From Rhizophlyctis rosea (taxonomy: Eukaryota; Chytridiomycota; Chytridiomycetes; Rhizophlyctidales; Rhizophlyctidaceae), in NCBI GenBank assembly GCA_027596075.1, contig JADGJC010000331.1:15353-41911 (forward strand): DNA of 26,559 bases. The letters are read 5' to 3'. The position numbers and the translations under genes were made by a program. This document shows, piece by piece, positions 23,001 to 26,559 of this stretch. Under the pieces are notes generated by a model. That model searched no databases. It saw only the letters and a program-made list of their open reading frames with translations, and was not told the DNA's origin. The number at the start of each line of letters is the position of its first letter. Position 1 is the stretch's first letter.

Positions 23001-25892
23001 ATCCGCTCCTTCCGCTTCCCCTTTCCTGTCGACCAACCAGGCGAATACATCGAACACACTCTGCACGCTGGCGTTGTGACCCGCTTGGCGCTATCGTACG
23101 ATGATGCGTACTTGTTTTCTGCAGGCGAGGACGGGTGTCTGTGGGTGATGAGAGTTGCAGAGAGAGGTGAAGTAGGAAGGGGAGGGAAAGGGCGAGAGGG
23201 AGGTGCAGCTTGGAGTGATGAGGTGAGAAAGAGGTCGAAAGATATACCCAGTCTACATCTATCATAATGTGCTGACCAAATGGGGCATCTCATAGATTTT
23301 GGTAACGAGATCCGATCTGAAAAGTAACGTCAAGGTCATGCACGAGCTCAAGCAGCGCGTTGAGGTAAAATTTCGAAAAGACTTCCTGAGCCTTGAAAGA
23401 TGCATCCGTATGCTCAAGAAAGACTAGTGACACCAACCCAAACTCTCCCTTGTGTATGTCCACAGCAACTGAAATCCGATAACGAAATGCAGCTGAAAAT
23501 GAAGGACATGTCGCACGCGGGCAAGATACAGGAAATGACGGAGAAGTACATGGCCGAAATTGAGGGATTGAAGCAGGTTGGTGGGGTCCTCATGGCTTTC
23601 GTCTCGTGCTGATGTGGGTTTGAAATTAATTTGGCATTGTTCACTGACACCACACCCCTTTGTTAGCTGACAACCAATATGAAGAAAGACCGGGAAGGCA
23701 ACCGTCTCCTCCATCAAGACCGGATGAAATCCATAACACAGGCGAATAAGGACGAGATAAAGGTTGCGCGAGGCTGGTGCATTTCTGTGATCGTACGTTA
23801 CACTCACGCCAAAATATTTTATCAGGAAGTCCAGACTTCTTTCACGCGCCGCATGGAGGAGGAGCAACGGAAACACGCATCATTGCAGGCACGGATGGCA
23901 GAGTTGAAGGATAAATGGGTGCGGCAAGTTGAGGAGGTCGAGCGAGAGCACCGGAAGAAAGTTGAGGAAGTGGAGAAGTATTACAGGGGAAAAACAAGGG
24001 AGAAGGAGGAAGAGGTTGGCAAGGTCAGTAGCTTCTCAAAAAGCTGGTGATATCGCCCATGTACCATACTCACCCGCCCTACATATACTTATTCTTTTCG
24101 TCACACAGCTAAAGTCCACCTTCACAAGCCTCCAACAATCTCACACCCAAGCCCTCATCGACATATCCCAAGACACCGACCACGAAGTCCTCCATCTCCA
24201 GCATTCTTTCGAGGTGGCACTCAGAAAGGAGCGTGATTCATTGGCGTCAATCAAAGAGGAGAATCAAACGATGTTGGTCAGACATACAAGTCTAACGCGA
24301 CAAATCGACGAGCAGAAAGAGGCTGGAAATAAGATGGAGAGGGAAGACCGACGATTGTCGAGCATTATCAAAGGGTTGGAGAGAGATATTGTTGGAGTTC
24401 GGAGAGAGGTGAGTGAGTTATGTAAATGCTAGCCGCGTCTCTGTTCTCGAAACCGTATTGAAATCTCCGCATGTGTCGCTCAGATGCAGGAACGCGACGA
24501 AACGATTCAAGATAAAGAGAAACGGATATATGACTTGAAGAAGAAGAACCAAGAACTAGAGAAATTCAAATTTGTGCTTGATTATAAGATCATGGAGTTG
24601 AAAAAGCAGGTTGAGCCGAGGGAGAGAGACATCATCTCGCTTAGTAATCAGATTCAGGTGAGTGAGGTGGACAATACGGTGTATGATCAAATAGTGGACC
24701 TATGCTGTTGACATCCAAAACACTCACTATCCACTCCATTGCTCTCCTCTAATTCCTACCAATTCGGCAGGACATGGACCAAGAGCTACATCAATACCAC
24801 CAACAGCACGACGAGTTGGAAAATGCGATCAGGGACCTGGCAATGAAGCTGCGGGCCGCAAAGAACGAGGAGGAGATGGAGGCGTGGAGGGAGAGGGAGG
24901 TTCGAGGGGTCTTGATGAAAATACGAAGTGGAGTTGAGGAAGTTTGGAGGGAGAGACAGGAAGGGGGCTTGGCGGATTCGAAGGTCGGTTCCTGTAATGG
25001 TTTAGTGGCCGGGAGTATGGGATTAAAGACGAGAAGATGCTGGCGGTGAGCATTTTCATGCACCGGTCGATCTGACCAACTTTCATTCACCTGCAGAGAA
25101 CACTAGTAAGCCTCCACCACAAATTCCTCACTCTCCCAACCACACCTCCGCACCCACCATCCGAACTGCGTACGCAACTTTCCGCATCCCCCACATCACT
25201 CAGCACTCTTCTCCGCCCAACATCCAAGTCATCCTCCCCAGATGACGACATTTCCCACCACAAAAATGTTGAGGCACCCTTAGAGGAAGCCGTGCAGGCT
25301 TTTGCCAAGCGTGAGCACCTCGAACACACCGTCAGTGTACTGCAACATCGATTAAGAGAGGAGGGAGAAAAGCGCTATATTGAAAACGTCAGAATCGTTA
25401 GAGAGAATGGTATTTTGTTGAGGTGAGCGAGTGCGTTTGCAACGAGTGCATCTTCTCTGCCTCGACAAAGGGGGCGATAGATGCAGTAATCGGGCTATTC
25501 CCTTTGTGATGGAGCGACCGCATGTTCCGTCGGCTGGCACTGACACGATGTTCATCATTGGTGAACAGGGAACTCAACACACTCCGCAAAGACCTACACG
25601 CCTCCAACATGCGTGCCGCGCGACTAACAGAAATCTCACGGACAGGAAAGATAGAGCCGGGCGATGAGGAGTTTTTGAGGTCATTGGCGGCTAAAGAGGG
25701 AGTGAAGAAGTTCAGGAGTGGTGAGTTCTATATGACAAGAAAAACTATCAATATCATCGTCACACTAACCATATGGTCAATAAATTCATACCTTCTTATC
25801 ATGTAACCCTTTCATTATTGTTAGGAACGCCAAACTTGCCTCTTCTGCTGAAGGGGTCCATCACAGCAGCACCGTTTCCTCCTCAACCTTAA
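20052..25892 (+). CDS. CFAP57: Cilia and flagella associated protein 57 (WDR65, FAP57)
   Basis: Exons: 20052-20077, 20146-20659, 20880-20947, 21007-21262, 21355-21759, 21847-22028, 22139-22262, 22337-22360, 22416-22700, 22801-22858, 22948-23222, 23296-23364, 23466-23576, 23667-23762, 23826-24023, 24109-24408, 24484-24657, 24771-24983, 25097-25422, 25569-25720, 25825-25892; 3924 nt, 1307 aa, near the size of animal CFAP57. It is an axonemal protein needed for proper inner-arm dynein arrangement. Family marks: HVFGF at the N-terminus, [81 protein letters not shown] and [16 protein letters not shown]. Two WD40 propellers occupy about residues 1-745. A long coiled coil follows ([41 protein letters not shown]) to about 1285. 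A Gly-rich insertion lies at 20420-20580. The 24983/25097 join uses a weak gtcggt donor and is the least sure. Confidence 0.95.
22337..22360 (+). other. CFAP57: 24-nt microexon of CFAP57
   Basis: Flanked by tcacag and gtaaat, this 8-codon exon reads CRFSNGGQ. It fits exactly between RGCRE and YFASANG, matching a conserved CFAP57 motif, and it is needed to keep both frame and motif. Confidence 0.85.
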
Positions 25893-26485
25893 AATAGAGT
25901 ACGAGAATCTCAACATTGTAGAGTTTTACTATCTGCAGGCAGATAGAGTATGAGAGTAGTGAAGATAGGGACGTAGAATATCCTTAAGAGAGTCTTTGTT
26001 GTATATCTTTTTGTGAATAGAGTGTAGAAGCATGTTCTGTTATTTGAGTTCATCTTGCTACCGCAGGTTTGACTGCTGTGCAGTGGTTTGTTGTTTCGGG
26101 CCTCAAGATTCCTCAAAATAGACGCGTTGATGTTGCAGAAACGGTAGTCGTTGCCCGATAAGGTACGTGTCTCTCAAGGGCTTCAGAATGGTGGAGAAGC
26201 ATCACTCATAATGCCGCTAATGTATATGCGCATCCATTTTGACATTGGTATGTATAGCTTGGTTCGAATGAAGTTGGCTTGAGACCGCTGGGCCCAAACG
26301 TCTTCTGGACTCCTGTTAAAATTACTCTGGCGATGTTTGAACGAAGCTCCTTAGCAAACCACACGTACAAATCACTATTACAAACAGATCGTATGAACAA
26401 GTATAAAGCAAAAGAAAAGGAAACAAGGGCAATAACCGTAGCAGCCCCTCTATCTGAATGCGAAAAAACAAAATATACAGAAAAC
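25893..26485. other. CFAP57 3' untranslated and flanking sequence
   Basis: AT-rich with no gene seen. The minus-strand frames 25910-26116 and 26206-26400 have no recognisable content. Confidence 0.55.
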
Positions 26486-26559
26486 CGACCCCCGGCGCCG
26501 CGGCGGGGCCGGCGCCCGCGCGGAGGGGGCGGGGGCGAGTCGGGGGGGCGAGCGGCCGC
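26486..26559. other. Extreme G+C block ending in a NotI site
   Basis: The composition changes abruptly from A-rich to almost pure G/C within a few bases at about 26486. The block ends exactly with gcggccgc (NotI) at the last eight bases. It contains G runs up to seven. This is unlike any other part of the window and looks like contig-end noise, adaptor or linker sequence rather than genome. Confidence 0.6.

Noticed and set aside
1..26559. CRISPR array, operon, prokaryotic or viral features
   Set aside because: Intron-rich eukaryotic genes throughout, and no regularly spaced repeats, bacterial-style operons or recognisable viral genes.

Overview
This is a nuclear fragment from a flagellated eukaryote. 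It is most likely an early-diverging zoosporic fungus (chytrid-like). Evidence for this: dense spliceosomal introns of about 50-140 nt with GTRNGT donors and YAG acceptors; a fungal-looking ARS-binding (Abp2-like) protein; a MED15-like glutamine-rich KIX protein; and two unmistakable motile-cilium proteins, DNAI4/IC138 and CFAP57/FAP57. The species assignment is inference. All five genes I can support are on the + strand.

Layout. Positions 1-1436 are mostly non-coding, with a TG microsatellite and a CCAAT-type promoter element. Positions 1437-6316 hold an 18-exon gene (about 1210 aa) joining Q/A/P-rich sequence, a MED15-type KIX domain, four CBS domains arranged as in AMPK gamma/SNF4, and a Pro/His-rich tail. 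Positions 6317-8109 have no supportable gene but contain decayed repeats. Positions 8110-9979 hold a 5-exon Abp2-like DNA-binding gene whose Q-rich C-terminal exons share sequence with the first gene. Positions 9980-12789 are another gene-poor stretch. Positions 12790-14826 hold a 4-exon, roughly 10-helix membrane protein of unknown family. Positions 15108-19010 hold a 12-exon DNAI4 (WDR78, IC138) gene. Positions 20052-25892 hold a 21-exon CFAP57 (WDR65, FAP57) gene with a 24-nt microexon. The last ~70 nt are an extreme G+C block ending in a NotI site, probably an artefact or contig end.

The exon models were built by hand. Every reported splice join keeps reading frame; coding totals are 3633, 1530, 1830, 2835 and 3924 nt, all multiples of three. 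DNAI4 and CFAP57 are neighbours in the genome and act in the same part of the axoneme, the inner dynein arms. The first two genes look like transcription or chromatin factors built from the same low-complexity modules.

The observations I rate highest are the KIX-CBS fusion (a possible Mediator-type coactivator carrying an energy-sensor module) and an exon-scale base-composition sawtooth. In the sawtooth, long exons begin C-rich and end G-rich on the coding strand, resetting at each exon.
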